The position numbers and the translations under genes were made by a program. Below are positions 26,145 to 34,634 of a stretch of 64,000 nucleotides of DNA, in pieces; the first letter of the stretch is position 1, and each line of letters opens with the position of its first letter. Source of the stretch: Nitrospira moscoviensis. GTDB lineage: Bacteria; Nitrospirota; Nitrospiria; Nitrospirales; Nitrospiraceae. Where the stretch lies: positions 4,318,001 to 4,382,000 of the forward strand of contig NZ_CP011801.1 in the NCBI RefSeq assembly GCF_001273775.1, read 5' to 3'. The notes below the pieces were generated by a model, which worked only from the letters and a program-made list of their open reading frames with translations, was not told the origin of the DNA and did no database searches.

Positions 26145-27128
26145 TCAGCGCGACATGATGGGAAACGGCGGAAAGATGAGGAAGAACAAGACGACCGTCG
26201 CACGCCCGAGCCAGACCCGGACGGGCCCCAGCGCATCATCGGGTCGCGGGATAGACGGATGGGAAAATCCCAGCAGCCCCGCCATCCCGACCCACAACAG
26301 CCAGCCGTGCCAGCCGAAGTAACCCAGCACCAATAAAATCGGCAGCGCCGCCAAGGCGATCGCCCGCTGCCGTTCCCCCCACATCGCATAGGCGACGTGA
26401 CCACCGTCCAATTGTCCGATGGGAATCAAATTCAAGCAGGTCACAAAGAGGCCGAACCACGCCGCTTCCGCGATCGGGTGGAGATTGACGCTGGCTCCCG
26501 CCGGCAAGTCCCCCATCACCAGCGACATGATCAGATCCAGCAAGAGCGAGCGGCCGACCAAGAAGGGACTGTCGGGGCTGATGCCGATCTCCACCCGCGA
26601 CCAGTGCAGCCCGGCGATCAGCGCCGCGACGGCCACCACGAGCCCGGCGAGCGGGCCCGAGATCCCGATGTCGAAGAGAGCCTTGCGCTCGAGGATCGGG
26701 CCCTTGACGCGGATGATCGCCCCGAAGGTGCCGACGAGAATGGGCAGGCCCGGAATGAACAGCGGCAGAGAGGCCGGCACACGGTGCAGTTTCGAACAGA
26801 CGAAATGGGCCAACTCGTGGGTGACCAGGATCGCGAGCAACGTCAGGGCGAACGGAATGCCGTTGAGCAATTCCGCCGGGCGTTCCGTGAGGAGGGCCCA
26901 GGCCCCGAGAAAGGGATGAAAGAGATCCGGATGGTCTTGATAGGCGCCGGCCCACAGCGTGGTGAACACCGTGACGAGAAATAAGCCGGCCGGCAGCAAA
27001 TATTCGGAGAAGCGGCTTTCGTCGGACGTCTCGAGCGTCCAGCCCGCGTCGGCCGCGAGGCGCTCTTCCGTCCGATCTCCGGCCGATGCTGGCGGCAGCT
27101 GCGCACCGTTCGGCGGCTCCTGATCCAT
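26145..27128 (-). CDS. Site-2 protease family (M50) membrane metallopeptidase
   Basis: This 327-residue polytopic membrane protein has the zinc motif T-H104-E-L-A-H108 and the second motif N-L-I-P-I-G-Q-L-D-G-G-H near residue 240, which supplies the Asp ligand. It has roughly seven helices and no PDZ domain, closest to the plant EGY-type and cyanobacterial S2P homologues. In the family, these cleave transmembrane substrates within the bilayer. The start at 27128 has a GGAG site 8 bases upstream. It lies 11 bp after the HTH-MBL gene and is in an operon with it; no RseA-like substrate is nearby. Confidence 0.88.
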   Translation of the reverse strand: MDQEPPNGAQLPPASAGDRTEERLAADAGWTLETSDESRFSEYLLPAGLFLVTVFTTLWAGAYQDHPDLFHPFLGAWALLTERPAELLNGIPFALTLLAILVTHELAHFVCSKLHRVPASLPLFIPGLPILVGTFGAIIRVKGPILERKALFDIGISGPLAGLVVAVAALIAGLHWSRVEIGISPDSPFLVGRSLLLDLIMSLVMGDLPAGASVNLHPIAEAAWFGLFVTCLNLIPIGQLDGGHVAYAMWGERQRAIALAALPILLVLGYFGWHGWLLWVGMAGLLGFSHPSIPRPDDALGPVRVWLGRATVVLFFLIFPPFPIMSR

Positions 27129-27139
27129 CGGCTGCTCCG

Positions 27140-27982
27140 CTACGATCCGGCGTAGAAGGGATTGTGCTGGAGTTCTTCCTCGACGGTCGTCGCAGGACCG
27201 TGCCCCGGGAATAAGCGATACTCCGGCGCGAGCGCCAACACGCGGCCGCGCACCGATTCGAGGTGCGTCGGGTACAACTTGCTGGGATTGGACCGGCCGA
27301 TCGACCCGGCAAACAGCGTGTCGCCGACGAAACAGATCGGATGGCGCGGGTCCTCGACGCGATAGCAGACGCCGCCCGGCGTATGGCCGGGCGTCGGCAT
27401 GCAAAGGACCGTTCGCCGGCCCACTGTAATCGGATGGCCGTCTTGGGGCACCGCCAACACATCGGCGCGTGGGCGCCAGCTCAGTAAGTCCCTATCCTCA
27501 GGCCCGAGATACACCGGCACTTCGCGATGGCGGAGGAGATGATCGAGGCCGTCGGCATGGTCGGCATGGCCGTGCGTGAGGCAGACGGCGACGAGCCGCA
27601 GGCCGCGCTTGCCGAGCGCCTCGACCATGGCGGCAGCATTGTAGGCGGTGTCGACGATGACGGCCTCGCCGTTGTCGTGCACGAGATAGCCCTGCACGCC
27701 ATAACCGTTGATGGAGCCGTGAACGATGTCCACCCAGGACGGCGGCTGCTGGGCCACCGGCTCCCATTTGTCAACGGCGATCTGTTCGAGCGGCGCCGCG
27801 CGCAGCCCCAACGCCTTGGCCAACGCCCGGACTTCCGCTCGGTCCCGCGGCCGATCTCCACGCTCCAAGGCCGAGATGTCGCCGCCGGGCAACCCCGTCG
27901 CGCGCGCCACATCGCCGACCGACAGCCCCCGCCCCACCCGCGCCTTCTTCAAAATGTCGGAGAACTCGTCCTCAAGCGGCAT
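27140..27982 (-). CDS. Fusion of an XRE-type HTH domain and a metallo-beta-lactamase-fold hydrolase
   Basis: This 280-residue protein joins two domains. Residues 5-62 form an XRE/Cro helix-turn-helix (L-S-V-G-D-V-A-R-A-T-G-L ... I-S-A-L-E-R-G). Residues 85-275 are an MBL hydrolase with H137-x-H139-x-D141-H142, a later His in P-G-H-T-P-G-G, an Asp in F-V-G-D-T-L-F and a final His in F-P-G-H-G-P. That domain resembles glyoxalase II/GloB-like thioesterases. The fusion suggests a regulator that senses or destroys a thioester-like ligand, or an enzyme using the HTH for dimerisation. It is in an operon with the S2P gene 11 bp downstream. Confidence 0.85.
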   Translation of the reverse strand: MPLEDEFSDILKKARVGRGLSVGDVARATGLPGGDISALERGDRPRDRAEVRALAKALGLRAAPLEQIAVDKWEPVAQQPPSWVDIVHGSINGYGVQGYLVHDNGEAVIVDTAYNAAAMVEALGKRGLRLVAVCLTHGHADHADGLDHLLRHREVPVYLGPEDRDLLSWRPRADVLAVPQDGHPITVGRRTVLCMPTPGHTPGGVCYRVEDPRHPICFVGDTLFAGSIGRSNPSKLYPTHLESVRGRVLALAPEYRLFPGHGPATTVEEELQHNPFYAGS

Positions 27983-28026
27983 GAATGAGCCTTCGGCAGT
28001 CCGCGATCAGCTCTCTACTCCTTTAG

Positions 28027-28226
28027 CTCGGCCGGAGGGGCGGGCATGTTCGGCGCTGCCATAGCGTCAGCGGCGGCCTCATAGCTCGATCTAGGAGCAC
28101 GCGACGGCATTGCGGCCCTTGGCCGCAATCTCATAGGAGCGTGCGGTCGCAAACGTACACGATCCATCACCCACCACGGTCCATCGCATCATGGCAGCGC
28201 CGAACATGCCCGCCCCTCCGGCCGAG
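28027..28226. repeat. 200-bp element with perfect 36-bp terminal inverted repeats
   Basis: The arm at 28027-28062 is the exact reverse complement of 28191-28226. The 128 bp between contain a 9-bp-stem hairpin (ATTGCGGCC-CTT-GGCCGCAAT) and, near the right arm, a weak heptamer-like CATCACC/CACCACG series. There is no ORF and no obvious target duplication. The right arm runs to 8 bp before the stop of the M16 gene at 28235, so the element could also act as a terminator. MITE-like is my working label. Confidence 0.7.
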
Positions 28227-28234
28227 CCCCTCCC

Positions 28235-29713
28235 CTACCCTTCGGGGCTCAAACGAATCTCCTTCACTTCCCCGAACGACGACAACACTTTCGGCAGCGC
28301 TTCCCCGGAGCCCACCGCCACGATTTTCAACCGCTCCGGCTGGAAATGTTTCTTCGCCGCCGCCAACACATCATCCTTGGTGAGCGCCACCACTTTCGCG
28401 CGGAGCTGCTGGAGAAAGTCTTTCGGCAAGCCGTCATACTCCAGCTCCACGAGGCGATTCACGATCGCCGACGGGCTGGAAAAGGAAAATACGAACGAGT
28501 TGACGTAGGCCTCCTTCGCCTCGGCCAGCTCCTCGTCGCTGACCGGCTCCGTGCGCATCCGCTCCATGTTGGCGACGAACCGGCTCACCACTTCCTGCGT
28601 GGACGCCAGTTTGGTTTCCGCCCGCATGAGCCACACGCCTTCGTCGTGCACGCCGGTGTTCAACCGGCTGCCGACCGAATAGGCGAGCCCGCGCTTCGTC
28701 CGCACGTCGTTGAAGAGCCGGCTGCGGAAGGAGCTCCCGCCCAAAATATCGTTCGCGATCGCCAAGGGGACGTAGTCGGGATCGGTCTCCTTGATCGTCA
28801 GGTGGCCGGCGCGCAGATGGGTCTGGGAGGTCTCTTTGTTGATGAAGCGGACCGCGGGCTTCGCCGCCTGCTGCGGCGGCACATCGGGGATCTTGAGCTC
28901 GGGCACCGCGCCTTTCTTCCAATCACCGAAGACCGCCCGCAAGGCCGCCAGCATCTCATCCTTCTTGAAATCGCCGGTGATGCCCAGGATGATCCCGTTC
29001 GGATGGACCGTGGCGCGATGGAAGGCCACCAGATCCTCCCGCGTGATCCGGGTGACGGACTCGATGGAGCTTTCCCGGGCGGTAGGATGGTCGGGCCCGT
29101 ACAATACTTTGACGAATTCCCGGCTCACGACCGATCCGGGATTGTCCTGCCGCCGGCGGATCGTCTCCAGCGCCTGCAGCTTGGCGAGCTCGACGCGCGC
29201 CGGCTCGAAGGCGGGAGCCCGCAGGAGGCCGGCGAAGATCTGCAAGCCCCGCGCGAAGTCCTTGCTCAGCACATCGAGCGACGCGGACCCAGATTGCCGG
29301 CCGATGGAGATATTGATATCGCCGGCGAAGTGTTCCAATTCTTCGTCCACCTGCTCGGCCGTCAATCCGCCGCCGCCGCCGGTCCGCATGACCGAGCCGG
29401 TGAGCGAGGCCAAGCCGATCTTGTCCGCCGGATCGAGCCAGGCGCCCGTCCGGATCGTTGCGGTCAAGGTCATCAGCGGCAGTTCGTGATCCTCGAGCAG
29501 ATAGACGACCAGTCCGTTGTCCAGCACCACGCGGTCCGGCTCCGGCGGGGTAAACTCCACCGGCGCGAACGTCATCTTGCGCGGATCGCCCAACGACAGA
29601 TCGCCCGCCGCGCCGCTCGCCGCCCATAAGAGGAGCCCCACGGCAACCGCCAGCGGGCGGAGCAGTCTCGATTCGCCCTTCACGCTGAACGCTTCACGCT
29701 TCACGCTCCTCAT
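28235..29713 (-). CDS. M16 family peptidase homologue, non-catalytic type
   Basis: This 492-residue exported protein has two M16 repeats. The N-terminal one keeps the fold (V-V-L-D-N-G-L-V-V-Y-L-L-E-D-H near 63-77) but the zinc motif H-x2-E-H is absent: the site reads G-L-A-S-L-T-G-S-V-M. The C-terminal domain keeps K-R-G-L-A-Y-S-V. In M16B two-gene systems, one partner is catalytic and the other is not, so this is likely the inactive half working with the enzyme encoded directly upstream. The two genes overlap by ATGA. Its first 10 residues are repeat-encoded. It is the last gene of the pyk-gph-M16 chain. Confidence 0.88.
   Translation of the reverse strand: MRSVKREAFSVKGESRLLRPLAVAVGLLLWAASGAAGDLSLGDPRKMTFAPVEFTPPEPDRVVLDNGLVVYLLEDHELPLMTLTATIRTGAWLDPADKIGLASLTGSVMRTGGGGGLTAEQVDEELEHFAGDINISIGRQSGSASLDVLSKDFARGLQIFAGLLRAPAFEPARVELAKLQALETIRRRQDNPGSVVSREFVKVLYGPDHPTARESSIESVTRITREDLVAFHRATVHPNGIILGITGDFKKDEMLAALRAVFGDWKKGAVPELKIPDVPPQQAAKPAVRFINKETSQTHLRAGHLTIKETDPDYVPLAIANDILGGSSFRSRLFNDVRTKRGLAYSVGSRLNTGVHDEGVWLMRAETKLASTQEVVSRFVANMERMRTEPVSDEELAEAKEAYVNSFVFSFSSPSAIVNRLVELEYDGLPKDFLQQLRAKVVALTKDDVLAAAKKHFQPERLKIVAVGSGEALPKVLSSFGEVKEIRLSPEG
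29678..29712. repeat. Heptamer tandem repeat (CTTCACG type) at the M16 gene start
   Basis: Units CTTCACG, CTGAACG, CTTCACG, CTTCACG, CTCCTCA run without a break up to the ATG of the downstream M16 gene on the minus strand and encode its first residues. Confidence 0.85.
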
Positions 29714-31341
29714 GGCGCCACCTCGCTCAGCGCGAGCACCGCCACTTTCTTAGGCTTCTGATGCTCTTTCTTCACGAGTGTCCCCACGGTGCGATTGGTT
29801 CGGGTGAAGTATTGCGCCGCCACCCGTTGGATATCCGCCGCGGTCACGGCCGCGATCCTGTCGCGCGACTTGAGCACATAGCGCCAGTCGCCCGCGACGG
29901 TTTGATAGAGCGCCAGTTGCGAAGCCAGCCCGCTGTTCGAACGCAGCGCCCGCACAAGGTCGGCATCCAGATTGTTGATCACTTTTTCCAGCTCCTTGGC
30001 CGAGACCGGCTCCGTCTTGAGCCGGTCCAATTCTTCGTAGATCGCGGCCTCCGCCTCCGCCGCCGTATGGGGCGCGAGCGGCGTGGCGGTGACGATGAAC
30101 AGATTCGGCGCACGGACGCCGGGATAGTTGGCGTCGGAATTCACCGAGGCCGCGATCCGCTTCTCCCGCACGAGCTTCTGATGGAGCCGCGACGTCAGGC
30201 CATCCGTCAGGATGGCGTCGATCACATCGAACACGTCGTCGTCCGGGTGGCCGAGGCCCGGCTTGTGATAGCCGATCGCCACCATCGGCTCGGCGTCGAA
30301 TTCGACTTCCACCCGCCGTTCGCCGCGCTGCTCCGGCTCCACGGTCACGAGAGGCGGGGGCGCCGGCGCCGCGGGAATCTTTCCGAACGTCTGCTCGATC
30401 AACTCGATCGTGTCTTTCGGATTGATGTCGCCGACCAGCGCGATGGTCGCCCGGTTCGGGCCGTAGTACGTTTTGAAAAACGCCTCGGTTTCGGCCGGGG
30501 TCAACGCCAGGATATCCGACCCCCACCCGATCGTGGGCACCCCATATTGATGCGCCCGGAAGGCCGCCGAGGTGAAGGTTTCGAACAACGACCCCTGCGG
30601 GCTGTCGTCGTTCCTGAGCCGGCGCTCCTCCATGACGACGCCGCGCTCTTTGTAGAACTCGCGCAGCACGGGATTGGCCATGCGGTCCGCTTCGACGGCG
30701 GCCCACAGCGGCAGCCGGTTGGACGGCAGGCTGATGGTGTAGCGGGTGAGATCCTTGCCGGTCGAGGCGTTGAGCCCCACGCCGCCGTGGCGCTGGTAGA
30801 GCAACGCCATTTCGTTGCCGACCACATACTGCTGGGCCTGGGCCTGCAGCTCGGCGAAGCGTTTCTGAAGGGCCTCGACGGCCGCCTGCTCCTCGGCCGG
30901 CACCGGATTCTTGCCGGCGAGGGCCCGCTGGCGCTGCTCCAGCTCGGTGCCGACGTGGGACAGCTCGTCGAGAATCGGCTTTTCCTTTTCATAATCTTTC
31001 GTGCCCACCGTGCGGGTGCCTTTGAACGCCATGTGCTCGTACAGGTGCGCGAGGCCGGTTTGTCCGACCTGTTCGTTGACGCCGCCCACCGCGAAGGTGA
31101 TATTGATCGACACCACCGGCGTCTGATGGCGCTCGACCATCAGAACGGTCAGTCCGTTCGCCAACTTGTGTTCGATGACGCGGTCCGCCAAGCTCGGCAT
31201 CCCGGCGTACATCAGATCGCCGTTGAGGCTGAGGCTGAGGAGCACGATCACGGCCGTGAAGCGTGAAGCGTGACGCGTCTCCCGCCGACAGTGATCGGCG
31301 AGACACGAGAGACGAGATACGAAATACATTCCCGTAGTCAT
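29710..31341 (-). CDS. M16 family zinc metallopeptidase, catalytic
   Basis: This 543-residue exported protease is the active partner: the inverted zinc motif is H99-L-Y-E102-H103 in G-L-A-H-L-Y-E-H-M-A-F-K-G-T. An insertion of about 75 residues, partly coiled coil (L-E-Q-R-Q-R-A-L and E-A-L-Q-K-R-F-A-E-L-Q), follows before the typical E-R-R-L and Y-G-P-N-R-A-T segments. The C-terminal repeat has V-R-E-K-R-I-A. The start at 31341 forms an ATGA overlap with gph and has a GGAGAT site; the leader before the hydrophobic signal is encoded by heptamer repeats. It is probably periplasmic, degrading peptides with the non-catalytic partner. Confidence 0.9.
   Translation of the reverse strand: MTTGMYFVSRLSCLADHCRRETRHASRFTAVIVLLSLSLNGDLMYAGMPSLADRVIEHKLANGLTVLMVERHQTPVVSINITFAVGGVNEQVGQTGLAHLYEHMAFKGTRTVGTKDYEKEKPILDELSHVGTELEQRQRALAGKNPVPAEEQAAVEALQKRFAELQAQAQQYVVGNEMALLYQRHGGVGLNASTGKDLTRYTISLPSNRLPLWAAVEADRMANPVLREFYKERGVVMEERRLRNDDSPQGSLFETFTSAAFRAHQYGVPTIGWGSDILALTPAETEAFFKTYYGPNRATIALVGDINPKDTIELIEQTFGKIPAAPAPPPLVTVEPEQRGERRVEVEFDAEPMVAIGYHKPGLGHPDDDVFDVIDAILTDGLTSRLHQKLVREKRIAASVNSDANYPGVRAPNLFIVTATPLAPHTAAEAEAAIYEELDRLKTEPVSAKELEKVINNLDADLVRALRSNSGLASQLALYQTVAGDWRYVLKSRDRIAAVTAADIQRVAAQYFTRTNRTVGTLVKKEHQKPKKVAVLALSEVAP
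31256..31327. repeat. Two heptamer tandem repeat tracts in the 5' part of the M16 gene
   Basis: Tract one (31256-31283): GTGAAGC, GTGAAGC, GTGACGC, GTCTCCC. Tract two (31300-31327): GAGACAC, GAGAGAC, GAGATAC, GAAATAC. They are separated by 16 bp and lie just after the start codon. They encode the polar part before the signal helix. Confidence 0.8.
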
Positions 31342-31988
31342 TCGAAGATCTCCATGAGTTGTTCCGGTCGTTCGATGAACCATTCGGGCTGGCAGGCTTC
31401 CATCTTGGCGCGATTGCCCATGCCATAGCCGACGGCGCAGACGCGGATGCCCGCATTGTGGCCGCCGTTGATGTCGTTGGTGCTGTCGCCGATCAGCACG
31501 GTGCGCTCCGGCGCCGCCCCGACCTGCTTCATGATGTGCAGCAGCATCCCCGGCTCCGGCTTCAACCCGAAGCCGTTGTCCCCTCCGACCACCACGGGAA
31601 AATGGTGGGCGCCCAGGCCGTCGAGGATGACCCGCGTGTATTCAATGGACTTGTTCGTGGCGACCGCCTTCTCCTTGCCGGCGAAGTGCCGCAGCATCGG
31701 TTCGATGCCGGGGTAAAACACCGTGCGGTCGAGACAATGCTCCAGATAGTGCCCGCGAAACACTTTCAGCGCCTGCTCGTACCGGTCCTCGTGGGCTTCG
31801 CCCACGGCGAGTCGCAACAGGCGCTTGACGCCGTCGCCGACGAAGCCGAAGATTTCCTCCAGCGACCGCTCCGGCAGTCCCAACTCGGCGAGCGTCAAGT
31901 TCACGGAACGGGCGATGTCCCACTTCGATTCGATCAGCGTCCCGTCGAGATCGAAGATCAGCAGATCTACCGGCGTCTTCCGCATCAT
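31338..31988 (-). CDS. gph: Phosphoglycolate phosphatase (HAD family)
   Basis: This 216-residue phosphatase has HAD motif I L-I-F-D-L-D-G-T-L-I at residues 10-19, a cap domain of the Gph/PGP type, motif II A-V-A-T-N-K-S, a Lys in G-L-K-P-E-P-G and motif III L-I-G-D-S-T-N-D. In the family it removes phosphate from 2-phosphoglycolate, formed by RuBisCO oxygenation or DNA repair. No RuBisCO gene is present here, so a DNA-repair or general role is as likely. Start and stop overlap the flanking genes by 4 bp (ATGA) on both sides, showing tight coupling in the chain pyk - secreted protein - gph - M16 - M16. Confidence 0.85.
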   Translation of the reverse strand: MMRKTPVDLLIFDLDGTLIESKWDIARSVNLTLAELGLPERSLEEIFGFVGDGVKRLLRLAVGEAHEDRYEQALKVFRGHYLEHCLDRTVFYPGIEPMLRHFAGKEKAVATNKSIEYTRVILDGLGAHHFPVVVGGDNGFGLKPEPGMLLHIMKQVGAAPERTVLIGDSTNDINGGHNAGIRVCAVGYGMGNRAKMEACQPEWFIERPEQLMEIFE

Positions 31989-32572
31989 TTTGCCTTTCGG
32001 AGGGAAGCCTCGAGCGCGACGAGCGTGCTGCGCTTCTCCTGGTCGGTTTCCTGTCGCTGCGCCTCACGGACGAAATTCACCATGCGTTTCAACCCGACGT
32101 GCGGCGGGATGACGGGTTCGATGATCCGCCACGTGCCGTGCACGGCCTTCACGCGGAACCGCACTTCCTCCACGGCTTCCTCGGGGACGAACACAGCGGT
32201 CTCCAGATAGACGGACCCCAACACGCGATAGGTAACCGGGATGATGACCTCCAGCTTATCGATGATCTCCCATTGCCGGTGATCCTCCGGCACCGTCGCT
32301 TCCTGAATGACGACGACGCGGCCCCACGCCGGCTCTTGCCGCCAATCGATGTAGGGCGCGAGCGTCTCGAAGGACATCGCGTCCAGCCGCGCGCCCTTCT
32401 GATCGAGCACGACATAACGCTTGACGATGTCGGTCGGCGGATGGCTGATCGAGCCGGTCTGCGCCAGCGCTGAAGCGGCAAGCAACAAGACGGTCGTCGC
32501 CAGCGGGACACACGGCAAAAAAACACATGACCGATGACCAGTGACCATTAACCTGGTTTTATTCCACTTCAT
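31985..32572 (-). CDS. Secreted protein, unknown function
   Basis: This protein has up to 195 residues with a signal peptide (L-A-T-T-V-L-L-L-A-A-S-A-L-A-Q). The mature part is alpha/beta with D-I-V-K-R-Y-V-V-L-D-Q-K-G-A-R-L and a later I-P-V-T-Y-R-V-L-G strand, and a charged C-terminal helix. It looks like an NTF2-like or calcium-independent small periplasmic domain, but I cannot name a family. The start is uncertain: ATG at 32572 overlaps the pyk end by 14 bp; ATG at 32548 also works and lies inside a heptamer repeat tract. It is coupled to gph downstream. Confidence 0.6.
   Translation of the reverse strand: MKWNKTRLMVTGHRSCVFLPCVPLATTVLLLAASALAQTGSISHPPTDIVKRYVVLDQKGARLDAMSFETLAPYIDWRQEPAWGRVVVIQEATVPEDHRQWEIIDKLEVIIPVTYRVLGSVYLETAVFVPEEAVEEVRFRVKAVHGTWRIIEPVIPPHVGLKRMVNFVREAQRQETDQEKRSTLVALEASLRKAK
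32526..32553. repeat. Heptamer tandem repeat (GATGACC type)
   Basis: Units CATGACC, GATGACC, AGTGACC, ATTAACC. The tract covers the alternative start codon of the secreted-protein gene and sits right after the pyk stop codon. Confidence 0.75.
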
Positions 32573-34007
32573 GCAGCTTCATGACGTTCGTGCCGCCCGG
32601 CCGCCCGGCCACCGTCCCGGCCAGCAAGACCATCCGGTCGCCGGTTTTCACCAGCCGGTTTGTTTTAAGACTCCGCTCCACTTCCACCAGTTGCCGGTCG
32701 GAATCGTCGACGCGCGCCATCACCAGCGGCTCCACGCCCCAGAAGAGCGCCATCCGGCGACGGATGCCCTCGTGCGGCGTGAAAGCGACGATCGGCGCCC
32801 CGGGACGCTGCTTGGACAACAGTCGCGCGGTCGTGCCCGACTCGGTGAGCACCGCGAGCACGGCCGCCTCGGTCGTCGCCGACGCCGACGCCGCGGCGGC
32901 GCACATGGCCTCCGCGATCGAGCCCTGCGGCGACGGTCGCGCCGGGGGCGAGGCTTGGACGGTCGGTTCCGCTTCGGCCGCGCGGACGATGCGATCCATG
33001 ACCCGCACCGCCTCCACCGGAAAGCGGCCGCTCGCCGTTTCGCCGGACAGCATGACGGCGTCGGTCCCGTCGAACACGGCGTTGGCCACGTCGGAGGCTT
33101 CCGCGCGGGTGGGGACGGATTCCGTGATCATCGATTCCAGCATCTGCGTCGCCGTGATGATAACACGCCGGCGCCGGTTCGCCGCAGCAATCATGCGCTT
33201 CTGCAACAACGGCACAGCCTCCGGTCCCATTTCAACGCCGAGATCGCCGCGCGCGATCATGACCCCGTCGGCCGCCTCCAGGATCGCGTCGAGCGACTCG
33301 ACCGCCTCGGCGCGCTCCACCTTGGCGATGATCGGCTGATCGCCTCCACAGTCTTGTACGAAGCGCCGCGCCGCATGGATGTCCGCCGGCCCGCGCACGA
33401 ACGACAGCGCGAGATACTCGACGCCCTGCCCGACGCCGAAGCGGATGTCGTCGCGATCCTTGTCGGTCAAGGTCGGCGCGCTGATCGTCGTGCCCGGCAG
33501 GTTCAGGCCTTTGTGGGTGGTGACCCGGCCGCCGCGCTTCACCCGGCACTCGACCGCGCCGTTCGCCACGGTCATCGCGGACAACTCGACCCGCCCGTCG
33601 TCGATCAGGATTCTCGCGCCCGGGCGGACATCCCGCGTGAGATGCGGGTACGTCACCGGCAGCTCCGGCATCGAGCCGGCGGCGGTCGCCCGCGCGCCGA
33701 GCTGCCCACCGGATCGTAGCTGCCCGCCGACGAGGCGGACCATCTGGCCTTCGGCCAACTCGACACCTCCCTCGGAAACCGTGGCGATCCGAATGCGCGG
33801 CCCTTGGAGGTCTTGAAGAACGGCTACGGCGGCCCCACGCCGGTCGGCCGCGGCGCGGATCGCCTGTATGGCCGCTCCATGCGACGCCTGCGTGCCGTGG
33901 GAAAAATTGAGACGGGCCACGTTCATGCCGGCGTCGATCAGCCGTTCGAGCACGGCCGGCTCCTGGCTCGCGGGACCGATGGTGCAGACGATTTTGGCTT
34001 TGCGCAT
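32559..34007 (-). CDS. pyk: Pyruvate kinase
   Basis: This 482-residue glycolytic enzyme converts phosphoenolpyruvate and ADP to pyruvate and ATP. It begins with K-I-V-C-T-I-G-P-A-S and has N-F-S-H-G, D-L-Q-G-P-R-I-R, and the metal/catalytic segment I-A-K-V-E-R-A-E-A-V with D-G-V-M-I-A-R-G-D-L-G-V-E. It also has A-T-Q-M-L-E-S-M and the B-domain around 70-170. The length is standard. The start at 34007 matches the family start M-R-K-A-K-I; its ribosome binding site is weak, and an in-frame ATG at about 34052 is possible. It heads the minus-strand chain that continues through gph to the M16 genes. Confidence 0.96.
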   Translation of the reverse strand: MRKAKIVCTIGPASQEPAVLERLIDAGMNVARLNFSHGTQASHGAAIQAIRAAADRRGAAVAVLQDLQGPRIRIATVSEGGVELAEGQMVRLVGGQLRSGGQLGARATAAGSMPELPVTYPHLTRDVRPGARILIDDGRVELSAMTVANGAVECRVKRGGRVTTHKGLNLPGTTISAPTLTDKDRDDIRFGVGQGVEYLALSFVRGPADIHAARRFVQDCGGDQPIIAKVERAEAVESLDAILEAADGVMIARGDLGVEMGPEAVPLLQKRMIAAANRRRRVIITATQMLESMITESVPTRAEASDVANAVFDGTDAVMLSGETASGRFPVEAVRVMDRIVRAAEAEPTVQASPPARPSPQGSIAEAMCAAAASASATTEAAVLAVLTESGTTARLLSKQRPGAPIVAFTPHEGIRRRMALFWGVEPLVMARVDDSDRQLVEVERSLKTNRLVKTGDRMVLLAGTVAGRPGGTNVMKLHEVE

Positions 34008-34128
34008 CGTGATGAGAATGAGGCGCGAGGAAGGGACCATCCCCGCCATGACATGCCGGACAGACGCGGCTGCGGGCATTGTAACAAACGCGTTTCGAAC
34101 GCCGCAAAGCCGACGGGCGGCGCGGCGT

Positions 34129-34157
34129 TGACCTCTTCGGTGCACCCGTGCTAGCGT
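34129..34157 (+). promoter_or_regulatory. Sigma-70 promoter of the RNase/barstar genes
   Basis: TTGACC (34129-34134), a 17-bp spacer and TAGCGT (34152-34157), 18 bp before the GTG start of the RNase gene. Confidence 0.5.
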
Positions 34158-34175
34158 CCGCCCTCCGGCGAAACC

Positions 34176-34604
34176 GTGAAGACGATGCGCATGACTCGCT
34201 GGTGCTCGCGCGCGGTCCTCCTGCTCGGTGTCGTCTCGTGCTGGGGCGCCGGCGGTCTCATCGACACCCGAGCCCACCCCGACGCGTCTCTGCGCGCGGC
34301 GGCGCCGGAGCAGGCCGCCGCGGAGGCTGAGCAGCCGGTCCTGCGCAGTGACGCTCCGCAGAAAGCCCGTGACCTGCTGCAGGCGCTGTTGAAGCGCGAC
34401 GGCGCGCCGTTGCCGGGTTATGCCGGCGGGCGGGAGTTCCGCAACCGCGAGCGGCGCTTGCCAAGAGGCCGCTATCGGGAGTATGACGTAAATCCGACGG
34501 TGCGCGGACGGCCGCGAGACGCCGAGCGCATCGTCATCGAACAGCGGACCCGAAAGGCCTATTACACGCCGGACCACTATCGCACGTTCGTCCCGCTGAA
34601 CTGA
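34176..34604 (+). CDS. Secreted guanyl-specific ribonuclease (barnase / RNase Sa family)
   Basis: This protein of up to 142 residues has a signal peptide with a lipobox-like V-V-S-C. The last 60 residues carry the microbial RNase (N1/T1/barnase) fold: F88-R-N-R, the catalytic Glu102 in Y-R-E-Y-D-V, Arg118 in A-E-R-I-V-I, and His134 in Y-Y-T-P-D-H-Y-R-T-F. These equal barnase E73, R87 and H102. In the family it cuts RNA after G. A GTG (34176) or ATGs at 34185 or 34191 may be the start. The next gene encodes a barstar-like inhibitor, which protects the maker. Secretion and pairing suggest a nutrient-scavenging or antibacterial RNase. Confidence 0.85.
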   Translation: MKTMRMTRWCSRAVLLLGVVSCWGAGGLIDTRAHPDASLRAAAPEQAAAEAEQPVLRSDAPQKARDLLQALLKRDGAPLPGYAGGREFRNRERRLPRGRYREYDVNPTVRGRPRDAERIVIEQRTRKAYYTPDHYRTFVPLN

Positions 34605-34634
34605 TTCCATCGCACAGGACTCCCGCACAGGATT

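Noticed and set aside
28027..28226. Intact insertion sequence
   Set aside because: No transposase frame inside or beside the inverted repeats; the element is only 200 bp.
28224..28250. Intrinsic terminator hairpin at the M16 stop (GAGCCCC/GGGGCTC)
   Set aside because: Thirteen-base loop and no T-tract; may be part of the inverted-repeat structure instead.
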